Shown: positions 1 to 5,946, counted from the first letter of the stretch. The stretch is DNA of 6,497 nt from Hellea sp. (GCA_020628635.1 JAHDEU010000131.1:1-6497); one strand, 5' to 3'. Numbers and translations: made by a program. The notes: generated by a model not told the origin, from the letters alone.

Positions 1-91
1 CGGCCTGCCCATGGCCCAGTCCCTCGACAAATGCGGCGGTAAAGCAGCTCGCTCCAGCGCCACCGCGCGCACCGGAGCACCTGTCCATGGG

Positions 92-112
92 CTCGCCGAT
101 CAAGTCGGCGAG
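92..112. repeat. Perfect 8-bp hairpin, loop TCAAG
   Basis: The arms CTCGCCGA (92-99) and TCGGCGAG (105-112) are perfectly complementary around the 5-base loop TCAAG. No T-run follows on either strand, so this is not a convincing intrinsic terminator. The core GATCAAGTC (98-106) is the exact reverse complement of the core of the second hairpin at 152-160, which links the two structures. Confidence 0.6.
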
Positions 113-140
113 ATGAGAAGGATCTTGTGATTCTAGTGAA

Positions 141-206
141 CATCGTCCCCGGACTTGATCCGGGGTCCATTCGCATCAAGGTTCGGTTGCTGGCGCGGGG
201 ATGACG
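141..206. repeat. Dispersed-type palindromic intergenic repeat
   Basis: The block opens with a perfect 7-bp hairpin, CCCCGGA (147-153), loop CTTGA, TCCGGGG (159-165). It closes with GGGGATGACG (197-206), whose complement resembles the opening CATCGTCCCC (141-150). From general knowledge, the string CCCCGGACTTGATCCGGGG next to GTCATCCCC/GGGGATGAC ends recurs as an interspersed intergenic palindrome in many alphaproteobacterial genomes. Only one copy lies in this window, so its repetitive nature is recalled rather than shown here. It does not encode protein. Confidence 0.5.
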
Positions 207-284
207 ACACGCGGATGTCGATGCCCGTCGCCCCCGCACTTCGCCCGGCGACCATCCAAGCCCGATCCCCGCACCCCGCTATAG

Positions 285-300
285 TTAACGCCCCCCTAAC
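285..300 (+). promoter_or_regulatory. CtrA-like box upstream of the polymerase gene
   Basis: TTAA (285-288), seven bases, then CTAAC (296-300) matches the CtrA consensus TTAA-N7-TTAAC at all but one position. It stands out in GC-rich surroundings and lies 11 bases before the first possible start (312). A TATAGT (280-285) overlaps it and could be a -10 element, but I find no good -35. In Caulobacter-type bacteria CtrA controls cell-cycle and envelope genes. That this organism uses CtrA, and here, is inference. Confidence 0.3.
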
Positions 301-311
301 CTCTTGCCGCC

Positions 312-1640
312 ATGCCCCTACCCATGGCCGTGACGACCTACAGCTATGAGCAGCTCCAGCAGCGCAACCTCGCCTATCTCGGCCTGGCGCGCGGGATTGA
401 GGGCTTTCTGTGGATGGTCGTGCTGCTGTTCTTTTCCGGCGCGATCATCGGTCTGACATTTGCGGACGCCACCGCGCTGGACCAAAGCGACGGCGCGTTC
501 GGGCGGATGCTCTGGTATCCGGTCTATGCCTCCATTCTCTTTCTCGCCGTTTTCCGCGTGCCGGGCATCTTGCGGCTGGCCAGCTACAATCCGCTGATCG
601 TGTTCTGCGTGCTCTATATGGGCATCACCATGTTCTGGTCGGTCGATCCGGGGGGCACACTGCGCCGGTCCATCGCCCTGCTGATGACGACCTTCGCAGG
701 CCTCGCCTTCGCCGCGCGCTTCGAGTGGGACGAGATGGTGGAGCGCATTGCGGGCGTCATGCTCGTGCTGGGCTTGATCACGTTGTTCGTCGTGGTGAGC
801 AATCCCGAGCGCGGCATCATGCAGTTCATCCATGAGGGCGCATGGCGCGGGCCGTGGGTGGAGAAGAACTATCTGGGCGGGGTGATGACCAAGGGGCTGG
901 CCGTGTCGATGTGCGCCTTTGCGGTGAACCCCAAGCGCGGCTGGCTCTGGGTGCCGACGGGGCTGTTGTGTTTCGCGCTGGTGCTGCTGTCCACCTCCAA
1001 GACCTCGCTGCTGATCAGCCTGACCATGATCGGGCTGTTCATCGCGCTGCGCGTGTTCCGCCGCTATCCGATCCTGCGCATCCCGGTGGTGTTCGCATTC
1101 CTCGCGGGCGTGGCACTGATCATAGGCGTGGCCTTTGCCGCGCCCGAAGAAGCGCTGGCGTTGATCGGCAAGGACCCGACGCTGACGGGCCGCACCGATA
1201 TCTGGACACTGCTGACCCGCGCCATCGAGCAGCGGCCCTGGCTCGGCTATGGTTACGGCGTGTTCTGGATGGACCCGTTGGGGCCGTCCTACGAGACGCG
1301 GTCCATCCTGCAATGGGCCGTGCCGACGGCGCATAATGGCTGGTTCGACACCTGGCTGTCGGGCGGGGCGGTTGCCATCGCGCTGTTTGCCGCCCTGCTG
1401 ATCCCGACCGTGCTGATGAGCCTGGCGCGCATCAAGTCGGGCGGGGTGGAGACCTATTGGGTCGTGCTGTCCATCGTGTTCTTCATCGGCTTCTCGATTT
1501 CGGAGAGCTCGATCCTACAGCAGAACGACCTGTCGTGGTTCCTGTTCGTGGCGACCACCGCCAAGCTCTGGGCGCGCGAGCGGGCATGGTGGCGGCCGGG
1601 GTCGCGCGGGTCGGTCGCGCGGGTGAACATCATCCGCTAG
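312..1640 (+). CDS. O-antigen ligase / ExoQ-type polysaccharide polymerase
   Basis: This 442-residue inner-membrane protein has about 12 predicted hydrophobic segments, roughly at 30-50, 68-86, 92-108, 118-134, 145-163, 188-206, 210-226, 230-248, 255-277, 347-370, 381-399 and 405-420. The large periplasmic loop falls before segment 10, as in the WaaL/Wzy/ExoQ superfamily. Motifs seen are GPWVEKNYLGG (180-190), LTGRTDIW (291-298), PWLGYGYGVFW (309-319) and AHNGWFDTWLSGG (340-352). H341 sits where WaaL enzymes carry their essential histidine. These proteins join lipid-linked repeat units to each other (polymerase) or to lipid A core (ligase), and sequence alone does not separate the two. The KNYLGG motif favours an ExoQ-like exopolysaccharide polymerase. 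The start is uncertain: ATG at 312 and in-frame ATG at 324 both lack a clear ribosome-binding site. The C-terminal tail is basic and cytoplasmic. The convergent acyltransferase fits a polysaccharide role. Confidence 0.85.
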   Translation: MPLPMAVTTYSYEQLQQRNLAYLGLARGIEGFLWMVVLLFFSGAIIGLTFADATALDQSDGAFGRMLWYPVYASILFLAVFRVPGILRLASYNPLIVFCVLYMGITMFWSVDPGGTLRRSIALLMTTFAGLAFAARFEWDEMVERIAGVMLVLGLITLFVVVSNPERGIMQFIHEGAWRGPWVEKNYLGGVMTKGLAVSMCAFAVNPKRGWLWVPTGLLCFALVLLSTSKTSLLISLTMIGLFIALRVFRRYPILRIPVVFAFLAGVALIIGVAFAAPEEALALIGKDPTLTGRTDIWTLLTRAIEQRPWLGYGYGVFWMDPLGPSYETRSILQWAVPTAHNGWFDTWLSGGAVAIALFAALLIPTVLMSLARIKSGGVETYWVVLSIVFFIGFSISESSILQQNDLSWFLFVATTAKLWARERAWWRPGSRGSVARVNIIR

Positions 1641-1650
1641 GCGGGAGCCT

Positions 1651-2778
1651 TCACCCCGGCGCCTTGACGATGTGCGCGCCGAAGCGCTTGCGCCAGCCGA
1701 TGAACTTCTGCTCCCAGAAATAGAAGCTGATGGCGGTCACCGCGAAGCTGAGCCCGAGCGCGACGATCACGGTCACGGGCGCGGACCATTCCGCGCGGCG
1801 CACGAGGTCCAGCACGGGGAAGTGCCAGAGATAGAGGCCGTAGCTCACCCGCCCGATCCAGCGCAGCGGGGCCAGTTCAAGGATCGGGAAAGCCCAGCCG
1901 AACATGCGGCCGTAATAGAGGTTCAGCATGAGCACGCCGATGGCTCCGCCCTGCACGGAAAAGCGCAGGACCTGCCGGAACATGTCGTCGCGGATGACGA
2001 AGGTGGCGAGCAGGGCCGCAACGGCCAGCGCGGCAGGCACCCAGCCCACCAGCGCGCGCAGGCGGTCGGGCGAGCCGAGCAGGTGCAGCCCGATGGAGAA
2101 GAGGCAGCCATAGGCGATGGAGTCGATCCGCGCGTCGGTGGCCATGTATGTGTAAGCTTGCGCTGTCTCCGGGGCCATCACGCTGACACCCAACCGCCAG
2201 AGCGGCACGACGAGGATCACCGCGAGGAGCGCGAAGAAGACCTTGCGCCAGTCGCGGGCCAGCAGCACCAGCAGCGCGGGGAAGAGCAGGTAGAAATGCT
2301 CCTCCACCGCCAGCGACCAGAGCGGCGTCCAGCTCATATAGGGCGCGTTTCCGGCCGCCTGCTGCGCGATCTGGTAGTAGTTGGTGGCATAGAGATTGGC
2401 GGCGGCGAACTCTCCGGCTGTCGGTGAGCCGAGGCCGAGCAGTATATGCACGAGCGAGCTGACCACGGTCATGCCGATCAGCGCGGGGATGAGGCGGATG
2501 AAACGGCGGATGTAGAAATCCTTCAGCCCGATGCGGCCCTTCTTCTCCCCTTCCGCGATCAGAAGCCTCGTGATGAGGAAGCCCGAGATGAAGAAGAACA
2601 CCGTCACGCCGAAGCCGCCGGGCACGATATGGCTCAGCCCGAAATGGGCCACCAGCACGATCAGCACGGCAATGGCCCGCAGGCCGTCAAGGCCGGGAAT
2701 GTAGCCATAGCGCGCAGTCGCGGACAGGCGGTCCTCCGTTGTGCGGGGCGCGGGGGCGATGTCAGACGTGATGTCCAT
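1651..2778 (-). CDS. Acyltransferase 3 family membrane O-acyltransferase (OafA/ExoZ-like)
   Basis: This 375-residue protein matches the acyltransferase-3 family, which moves acetyl or other short acyl groups from the cytoplasmic side onto surface sugars such as O-antigen, exopolysaccharide or glycolipid. Diagnostic stretches in order are GLDGLRAIAVL (29-39), H45, FFFISGFLIT (61-70), the arginine-rich FYIRRFIRLIP (88-98), WSLAVEEHFYLLFP (154-167), DARIDSIAYG (215-224) and GRVSYGLYLWHFPV (309-322), with E356 near the end. About ten hydrophobic segments are present. No SGNH domain follows, so this is the short, single-domain form. The start at 2778 is supported by AAGGGAGG (complement of 2783-2790) four bases upstream. 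The gene ends 10 bases from the polymerase stop, and I see no terminator in that gap. Its promoter should lie in 2779-2867, shared divergently with the dehydrogenase operon. The acceptor molecule cannot be named. Confidence 0.9.
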   Translation of the reverse strand: MDITSDIAPAPRTTEDRLSATARYGYIPGLDGLRAIAVLIVLVAHFGLSHIVPGGFGVTVFFFISGFLITRLLIAEGEKKGRIGLKDFYIRRFIRLIPALIGMTVVSSLVHILLGLGSPTAGEFAAANLYATNYYQIAQQAAGNAPYMSWTPLWSLAVEEHFYLLFPALLVLLARDWRKVFFALLAVILVVPLWRLGVSVMAPETAQAYTYMATDARIDSIAYGCLFSIGLHLLGSPDRLRALVGWVPAALAVAALLATFVIRDDMFRQVLRFSVQGGAIGVLMLNLYYGRMFGWAFPILELAPLRWIGRVSYGLYLWHFPVLDLVRRAEWSAPVTVIVALGLSFAVTAISFYFWEQKFIGWRKRFGAHIVKAPG

Positions 2779-2785
2779 GCGGCCT

Positions 2786-2820
2786 CCCTTGGCTCATCCG
2801 GGTTCACGGAGTCCCAAGGG
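2786..2820. promoter_or_regulatory. Inverted repeat CCCTTGG-N21-CCAAGGG in the divergent promoter region
   Basis: CCCTTGG (2786-2792) and CCAAGGG (2814-2820) are perfect 7-base inverted arms, 21 bases apart. They lie between the acyltransferase start and the dehydrogenase start. The left arm overlaps the acyltransferase ribosome-binding site, which may explain part of its sequence. It could be a two-site operator or a leader hairpin; no regulator gene is adjacent. Confidence 0.25.
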
Positions 2821-2834
2821 CGTGCAAATTCCGC

Positions 2835-2855
2835 ACCACGAACGCGAAACGTGGT
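2835..2855. promoter_or_regulatory. Inverted repeat ACCACG-N9-CGTGGT ahead of the dehydrogenase operon
   Basis: ACCACG (2835-2840) and CGTGGT (2850-2855) form perfect 6-base arms around nine bases. They end just before the AAGGAAG ribosome-binding site of the dehydrogenase. The size and position suit a dimeric repressor operator of the TetR/LacI type, or a small leader hairpin affecting translation. There is no direct evidence for either. Confidence 0.3.
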
Positions 2856-2867
2856 TAAGGAAGCCTT

Positions 2868-3947
2868 ATGAAAGCCCTCGTCTTCCACGGCCCGCGCGAC
2901 ATCCGCTACGATTCCTTTCCGGACCCGACGCTCACCAGCCCGCACAACCTGATCATCGAAGTGAGCCATTGCTCCATCTGCGGCTCGGACCTGCATCTCT
3001 ATCACGGCGACCGGATCGGGCCGTTCGACTACAGCGCACCCCAACCGAAGTTCTGCACGGGTCACGAGACCATCGGGCGCGTCGTCGAGGTCGGCGCGGA
3101 CACGCCGAGCTACCGCGTCGGCGACCGCGTGCTGGTGGCGGGCGGGGCGGGCTGCGGGCTGTGCCCGGCCTGCGCGCGCGGCGACATACGCCGCTGCTCC
3201 GGCCAATCTCCCGGCGTGGCCTATGGAATCAGCCCGATATTGCAGGGCGGGCAGGCGCACTATCTGGAGGTTTTCGCAGCCGAGACCGCCGCCGTGCCGA
3301 TTCCGGACTATGTGTCTGACGAACAGGCCGTGCTGCTGACGGACGCCGCCGCCACGGCGCATTTCGGCGTGCGGCGCGCTGGCATGCGCGAGGGCGATAC
3401 GGTCTGCGTCATCGGCCAGGGTCCGGTCGGGATGATGGCCGCCGAGATCGCGCTGGCGCTGGGGGCGGAGCGCGTCTTCACAATCGATCCCGTGGCGGCA
3501 AGGCGCGCGCAGAGCGAGGCGTTCGGGGCGGAGAGCTTCGCGCCGGATGTCGCGCGTGCCGCCATCAAGGACGCGACCGGCGGCGTCGGCGTGGACGTGG
3601 TGGTGGAAGCCGTGGGGCTGGCCAGCACGATCGACGAGAGCATCCGGCTGGCGCGCGTCGGCGGATCGGTGAGCATTCTCGGCATCGTCCAGGGTTCGAC
3701 GCAGTCGGACGCTGGCGGTGTTCCGCCCCTGCGGCGCGCGCAGGGCAAGACGGTGTCCATCCATGCGGGCATCGCCAATGTGGTGGATAGCTGGCCGGAG
3801 CTGTTCACGCTGTTCGAGGCGGGCAAGATCCGCGGCGCGGACATGTTCACCCACCGATTTTCGCTGGCGCAGGGCGCGGACGCATATGCGCTATTCGACA
3901 GTCGCGCTGACGGCGTGGTCAAAGTGATGATAGAGCCTGGCCTATGA
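2868..3947 (+). CDS. Zinc-dependent alcohol dehydrogenase (MDR superfamily, FDH/threonine-dehydrogenase-like)
   Basis: This 359-residue protein has the full medium-chain dehydrogenase layout: a GroES-like catalytic domain (about 1-150), a Rossmann domain (about 155-300), then return to the catalytic fold. Likely catalytic zinc ligands are C38 (in CGSDLH), H66 (GHE, 65-67) and D159 (LLTDAAATAHFG). C96, C99, C102 and C110 form the structural zinc lobe. The nucleotide motif is GQGPVG (183-188), and D207 at the end of the second strand favours NAD over NADP. The C-terminal half resembles the formaldehyde-dehydrogenase-like subgroup, but the true alcohol substrate is unknown. AAGGAAG (2857-2863) sets the start at 2868. 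The stop overlaps the next start by ATGA (3944-3947), so translation of the two is probably coupled. It is the first gene of a three-gene operon. It likely interconverts a secondary alcohol and ketone or an alcohol and aldehyde in that pathway, which is inference. Confidence 0.9.
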   Translation: MKALVFHGPRDIRYDSFPDPTLTSPHNLIIEVSHCSICGSDLHLYHGDRIGPFDYSAPQPKFCTGHETIGRVVEVGADTPSYRVGDRVLVAGGAGCGLCPACARGDIRRCSGQSPGVAYGISPILQGGQAHYLEVFAAETAAVPIPDYVSDEQAVLLTDAAATAHFGVRRAGMREGDTVCVIGQGPVGMMAAEIALALGAERVFTIDPVAARRAQSEAFGAESFAPDVARAAIKDATGGVGVDVVVEAVGLASTIDESIRLARVGGSVSILGIVQGSTQSDAGGVPPLRRAQGKTVSIHAGIANVVDSWPELFTLFEAGKIRGADMFTHRFSLAQGADAYALFDSRADGVVKVMIEPGL

Positions 3948-5038
3948 AAACGCTCCTCGTCTCCAAGACTGACCCCGCCGCCGTCACAATCGCGCAAGTT
4001 CCGCCCAAGCCGCTGGATGACGGAGAGGTCCGGCTCTCCATCGACAGCTTCGCGGTCACGGCCAACAACGTCACCTACATGATCTTCGGCGAGCAGATCG
4101 GGTACTGGAAATATTTCGACCCCGCCGCCTACGGCTTTGGCGAGGACGGCTTGGGCCGCATGCCGGTCTGGGGGTTTGCGACCGTCACCGAGTCGCGCTG
4201 CCCGGATGTCGCGGTCGGGACAGAGGTCTATGGCTTCCTGCCCATCGCCGAAGAGATCGTGGTGCGCCCGGTCAAGTTGAGCCCGGCGGGTTTCCAGGAC
4301 GGAACGGAACACCGCGCCCCGCTGCATCCGGTCTACAATTCCTACAGCTACACGGCCGCCGACCCGAGCTACGGTGTGCAGAAAGCCATCCACCCGGTGC
4401 TGCGCCCGCTGTTCACCACCAGCTTTCTGATCGATGACTTCCTGGCGGAAAACGACATGTTCGGCGCCGAGCAGGTCGTGCTGACGTCGGCATCGTCCAA
4501 GACATCGCTGGGCACGGCGTTCTGCCTCAAGCAGCGCGGGAGTATCCCGGTTGTCGGGCTGACATCCGCGGGCAACAGGGCGTTCGTCGAGAGCACGGGC
4601 TATTACGACCGCGTCGTGACCTATGACGATCTGGACAGCCTGCCGGTCGTGCCGACGGCCATTGTCGACATGGCGGGCAATGGCGCGCTGATGGCGGACA
4701 TTTACGGCCGCTTCGGCGAGAATATCCGCTATGCCTGCTCGGTCGGGAAATCGCACTGGCAGGGCGACGCCGCGCCCAAGCCTGACAAGGGCGCACCGCT
4801 CAAGCTCTTCTTCGCGCCCGACTATGCCCGCTCGCGCATGGAAGCGTGGGGCGGGGCAGGATTTGCCAAACGGCTTGGCGCGCGCTGGGTGCCGTTTCTG
4901 GAAGACGCGGCGCAGTGGATGAGCGTGGACGAACCCGGCGGCATGAGCCAGCTTCTCACCACTTACAACGACCTGCTGAACGGCCGGACCGACCCGACGC
5001 GGGCCGCGCTGTTCTCGATCAAGGAGGAGTCACGATGA
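3944..5038 (+). CDS. DUF2855 family protein, diverged zinc-less MDR-like
   Basis: I recognise this 364-residue protein as DUF2855, a family without assigned function. Its architecture resembles quinone-oxidoreductase-type MDR proteins. Residues 26-50 read like a GroES-fold strand pair, and 73-109 contain the 'closed barrel' pattern WGFATVTES...VGTEVYGF. Residues 178-196 (VVLTSASSKTSLGTAFCLK) occupy the place of the nucleotide-binding loop, 203-230 (VVGLTSAGNRAFVEST...) follow as the second strand and helix, and 238-272 as the VDMAGNG...VGKSHW segment. Aligned by eye with its neighbour, the zinc ligand C38 is replaced by A40, and the four-cysteine lobe is absent. An insertion rich in aromatic residues (about 120-160) precedes the nucleotide domain. 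It starts inside the dehydrogenase stop codon with no strong ribosome-binding site, so it probably depends on coupling. It overlaps the isomerase start by ATGA (5035-5038). A reductase acting on a CoA or lipid substrate is possible; no activity is established. Confidence 0.8.
   Translation: MKTLLVSKTDPAAVTIAQVPPKPLDDGEVRLSIDSFAVTANNVTYMIFGEQIGYWKYFDPAAYGFGEDGLGRMPVWGFATVTESRCPDVAVGTEVYGFLPIAEEIVVRPVKLSPAGFQDGTEHRAPLHPVYNSYSYTAADPSYGVQKAIHPVLRPLFTTSFLIDDFLAENDMFGAEQVVLTSASSKTSLGTAFCLKQRGSIPVVGLTSAGNRAFVESTGYYDRVVTYDDLDSLPVVPTAIVDMAGNGALMADIYGRFGENIRYACSVGKSHWQGDAAPKPDKGAPLKLFFAPDYARSRMEAWGGAGFAKRLGARWVPFLEDAAQWMSVDEPGGMSQLLTTYNDLLNGRTDPTRAALFSIKEESR
5021..5029 (+). promoter_or_regulatory. Strong ribosome-binding site for the isomerase
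   Basis: AAGGAGGAG lies five bases before the ATG at 5035 and inside the 3' end of the DUF2855 gene. It fixes the isomerase start at 5035, although the same reading frame stays open upstream to an ATG at 4846. It is the strongest ribosome-binding site in the operon, so the isomerase may be made in excess of the DUF2855 protein. Confidence 0.8.
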
Positions 5039-5886
5039 CGACTGAAACCTACGAATGCTTCACCGTCGAGATCGCGGACGCGGTCGCCCATATTCGCCTG
5101 TCACGGCCCGAGAAGCGCAATGCGATGAGCCCGAGCTTCTGGACCGACCTGCCCGCCATCGTGCGCGGCATCGACGACAATGCGCGCGCGCGGTGCATCG
5201 TGATCAGCGCCGATACAGCCGGTGAGCGGCCCATCTTTTCCGCCGGGATCGACGTGTCCATGTTCGGCGGGGGCGAGCTGGGATCGGACAAGAACCACCC
5301 GCAAGCGGGCGCGGCTTTCTATCTGGAGGTCCACCGGCTGCAGGATGCGTTCAACGCGCTGGAGGAATGCCGCGTGCCGGTCATCGCGGCGATCCATGGC
5401 GGATGCATTGGCGGCGGGGTCGACCTGATCACGGCGTGCGACATCCGCTTTGCGAGCGCGGACGCGTTCATCACCATCTACGAGATCAATGTCGGCATGA
5501 CGGCGGATGTCGGCACCTTCCCGCGCATCCTCAACCACATGCCCGAAGGGGTCGTCCGCGAGCTGGCCTATACGGGCCGACGCATGCAGGCGGATGAGTG
5601 CGAACGCCGCGGGCTGTTCAACACCGTGCTGCCGGACCAGGCCGCATTGCTCGATCACGCCATGGCAACCGCGCGCGAGATCGCGTCCAAGCCGCCTCTG
5701 GCCGTGTATGGCTGCAAGCGCATCATCACCTATTCGCGCGACCACAGCACAGTTGAAGCGCTGGACAATATCGCGGTGTGGAACATGTCCATGCTGCTGC
5801 CGCAGGAAATGATGGAGGCCATGGTCGCCAAGGGTGCCAAGCGGCCGGGCGTGTTTTCCGACCTGCCCAAGCGCAAGGCGGGCTGA
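5035..5886 (+). CDS. Delta(3,5)-delta(2,4)-dienoyl-CoA isomerase (crotonase superfamily)
   Basis: This 283-residue cytosolic crotonase-fold enzyme is assigned beyond 'enoyl-CoA hydratase' because of specific residues. GGCIGGGVDLITACDIR (122-138) gives D130, E150 lies in IYEINVG, and D158 lies in GMTADVG. Their 20- and 8-residue spacing equals that of the catalytic D176, E196 and D204 of rat dienoyl-CoA isomerase (ECH1). The C-terminal YSRDHSTVEALDNIAVWNMSML (233-254) also follows ECH1, from memory. The oxyanion-hole regions are FSAGIDVSMF (68-77) and GCIGGG (123-128). The family converts 3,5-dienoyl-CoA to 2,4-dienoyl-CoA during beta-oxidation of unsaturated fatty acids with odd-positioned double bonds, usually followed by a 2,4-dienoyl-CoA reductase, which is not in the window. 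The start at 5035 is set by the upstream AAGGAGGAG and the 4-base overlap with DUF2855. It is the last gene of the operon, before the hairpin at 5895. No peroxisome-type tail is present, as expected for bacteria. Confidence 0.88.
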   Translation: MTTETYECFTVEIADAVAHIRLSRPEKRNAMSPSFWTDLPAIVRGIDDNARARCIVISADTAGERPIFSAGIDVSMFGGGELGSDKNHPQAGAAFYLEVHRLQDAFNALEECRVPVIAAIHGGCIGGGVDLITACDIRFASADAFITIYEINVGMTADVGTFPRILNHMPEGVVRELAYTGRRMQADECERRGLFNTVLPDQAALLDHAMATAREIASKPPLAVYGCKRIITYSRDHSTVEALDNIAVWNMSMLLPQEMMEAMVAKGAKRPGVFSDLPKRKAG

Positions 5887-5894
5887 CGAACGAA

Positions 5895-5920
5895 AACGGG
5901 CCCGGATGACCGGGCCCGTT
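5895..5920. terminator. Bidirectional intrinsic terminator between convergent genes
   Basis: AACGGGCCCGG (5895-5905), loop ATGA, CCGGGCCCGTT (5910-5920) forms a perfect 11-bp stem. Read on the minus strand it is followed by TTTTCGTTCG, a fair U-tract, so it best terminates the lipoprotein gene. On the plus strand the T-run is only TTCTTC, so termination of the dehydrogenase operon may be weaker. It begins 9 bases after the isomerase stop and lies 26 bases past the lipoprotein stop. Confidence 0.85.
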
Positions 5921-5946
5921 CTTCAGTCCTGAGTGGTCCCGTGCGG

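Larger units (their letters stand above)
1..311. other. Leader/intergenic region with no supportable gene
   Basis: I see no supportable gene in this stretch. Two plus-strand frames are open from the window edge, to stops at about 114-116 and 128-130. Either could be the tail of an upstream gene, but about 40 residues without a motif are not enough to call one. A short open frame from 155 crosses the hairpin repeat and overlaps the next gene, so it is not credible. The stretch does contain two hairpins (92-112 and 147-165), a repeat-like block (141-206) and a CtrA-like box (285-300), listed separately. No tRNA or rRNA is apparent. Confidence 0.6.

Noticed and set aside
92..112. Hairpin as an intrinsic terminator of an upstream gene
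   Set aside because: The stem is good, but no T-run follows on either strand.
155..349. Small plus-strand open frame of 64 codons before the polymerase
   Set aside because: It runs through the palindromic repeat and into the polymerase gene in another frame, with no ribosome-binding site or motif.
318..1334. Long minus-strand open frame (338 codons) opposite the polymerase gene
   Set aside because: Its translation is rich in H, R, Q and E with no recognisable domain, and it mirrors a clear membrane protein. It is an artefact of GC-rich codon bias.
2661..3854. Minus-strand open frame of 397 codons opposite the dehydrogenase
   Set aside because: No motif, low-complexity charged composition, and it crosses the divergent promoter region and the start of the acyltransferase gene. 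The plus-strand gene has complete zinc and Rossmann motifs.
3308..4756. Minus-strand open frame of 482 codons opposite the dehydrogenase and DUF2855 genes
   Set aside because: It spans the junction of two well-supported plus-strand genes and has no domain signature, so it is an antisense shadow.
4846..5034. N-terminal extension of the isomerase to an ATG at 4846
   Set aside because: The extra 63 residues are arginine-rich, overlap DUF2855 out of frame and match no crotonase. The strong ribosome-binding site at 5021-5029 points to 5035.
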